The position numbers and the translations under genes are program-made. A stretch of DNA of 23,472 nt from positions 1 through 23,472 of the forward strand of contig JAFXMP010000144.1 of the NCBI GenBank assembly GCA_017530275.1, given 5' to 3'. Below are positions 22,790 to 23,472 of this stretch, piece after piece. Each line of letters starts with the position of its first letter. The stretch's first letter is position 1. The notes beneath the pieces were generated by a model, which had not been told where the DNA came from, did not search any database, and saw nothing but the letters and a program-made list of their open reading frames with translations. Source of the DNA: Clostridia bacterium. GTDB taxonomy: Bacteria; Bacillota_A; Clostridia; Christensenellales; Aristaeellaceae.

Positions 22790-23472
22790 ATGAACGACGG
22801 CGAAACCCATTATATCGATTTTGACCAGGAAGCACTGTGGGACAGAATGCACCGCGCCTACATCCGGGCGGGGGGCGATATCCTATATCCGGGCGACGAA
22901 AAGGAAATCCTGCTCCGCGCTGTGCAGGCAATCGCCATAGCGGTGATGGCCGACGTGGACAGCGCCTTGCGCATGGACACCCTGACCTACGCGATGGGGG
23001 AATACCTGAAGCTATACGGAGAAAAACGGTTCTGCATCTATCAAGAGGCCGTGGCTGCCACCGCGCCGGTCATAATCACGTTTTACGCTACGGGATATTC
23101 CCGCATCATTGAGGCGGGAACGCTGCTGACGGCAGACGGGGCGCTGCTGTATGAGCTCACGGAGGATATCACCCTGACCGGGACGGCGCAGGAGATCAAT
23201 ACAACCGTGCGATGCACAACGCCCGGGGCCATCGGAAACGGCCTGTACGCGGGGGTGGAATTGCAGTTCATTCAACCGGTGGACGGGCTGGTGAGCGCCG
23301 TCGTCGCCGAGGACGCGAGCGGCGGTGTGGATGCGGAGGACGAAGAAGCCTACCGGGAGCGCATTCGCCGGTATGGGCTTGCCAGCGTCACCACGGGCCC
23401 GTACATGCTGTACGAAAGCCAGGCCATGGCGGTGAGCACCCAAATCTTAGACGCTCGGGCGCTGAACGATGG
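22790..23472 (+). CDS. Baseplate J-like protein, N-terminal part (3' end outside window)
   Basis: An open frame from ATG at 22790 to the right edge without a stop, at least 227 residues. The N-terminal helical part (ALWDRMHRAYIRAG, DEKEILLRAVQAIAIAVMADVDS) and the domain containing TTPGAIGNGL, followed by SGGVDAEDEEAYRERIR, are the hallmarks of the baseplate J (P2 gpJ/Mu gp47) family, whose trimer links wedges to tail fibres. A GGGGGGGA purine run precedes the ATG. It follows gpW/gp25 as in P2. Its partner tail fibre genes are outside the window. Confidence 0.9.
   Translation, partial: MNDGETHYIDFDQEALWDRMHRAYIRAGGDILYPGDEKEILLRAVQAIAIAVMADVDSALRMDTLTYAMGEYLKLYGEKRFCIYQEAVAATAPVIITFYATGYSRIIEAGTLLTADGALLYELTEDITLTGTAQEINTTVRCTTPGAIGNGLYAGVELQFIQPVDGLVSAVVAEDASGGVDAEDEEAYRERIRRYGLASVTTGPYMLYESQAMAVSTQILDARALND

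Noticed and set aside
1..23472. tRNA genes, CRISPR arrays, insertion sequences and attachment sites
   Set aside because: I looked for cloverleaf patterns, regularly spaced repeats, transposase motifs and integrase-linked repeats and saw none.

Overview
The window is the late region of a tailed phage or prophage, most likely from a Gram-positive host of the Bacillota (Clostridia-like). This rests on strong AGGAGG-type ribosome binding sites before almost every gene, an ArpU/RinA-like late regulator just before the packaging genes, and mildly GC-rich coding DNA (judged by eye). All genes lie on the + strand and are tightly packed, with many start/stop overlaps. No integrase, attachment site, tRNA, CRISPR array or lysis gene is visible. 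Both ends cut through genes: a DNA methyltransferase on the left and a baseplate J protein on the right.

Positions 1-3280 hold the end of the early/middle module. It contains the C-terminal part of a C5-cytosine methyltransferase with a repetitive recognition region, a Dam-type adenine methyltransferase, a radical SAM enzyme of unknown substrate, a small zinc-ribbon protein and an ArpU-like regulator. Positions 3281-3648 have no convincing gene. They hold an extended -10 promoter, an intrinsic terminator only about 14 bases after the expected transcription start, and about 210 bases of strongly foldable sequence. This looks like a late-operon leader and is the most interesting non-coding part of the window.

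Positions 3649-13075 form the packaging and head module. It is lambda-like in content: a Z-like tail completion protein, small and GpA-type large terminase subunits, a small joining protein, a lambda-type portal, a ClpP-fold protease with a nested scaffold start (as in lambda C/Nu3), a decoration protein carrying an InlB-repeat-like domain, a lambda E-type capsid, and several small connector proteins.

Positions 13100-23472 form a contractile (P2/Mu-like) tail module: sheath, tube, a tail assembly chaperone with a lambda-type -1 frameshift heptamer (GGGAAAC), a gpD-like hub, a small OB-fold-like protein, a 1326-residue tape measure, a gpX LysM protein, a gpU-like protein, gpW/gp25 and baseplate J. 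The phage is therefore a mosaic of a lambda-type head and a myovirus tail. Several intergenic hairpins punctuate the operon: two copies of one 24-base perfect palindrome 19 kb apart, two heptamer-repeat hairpins and one strong terminator-like stem. These are candidates for expression control between tail genes.
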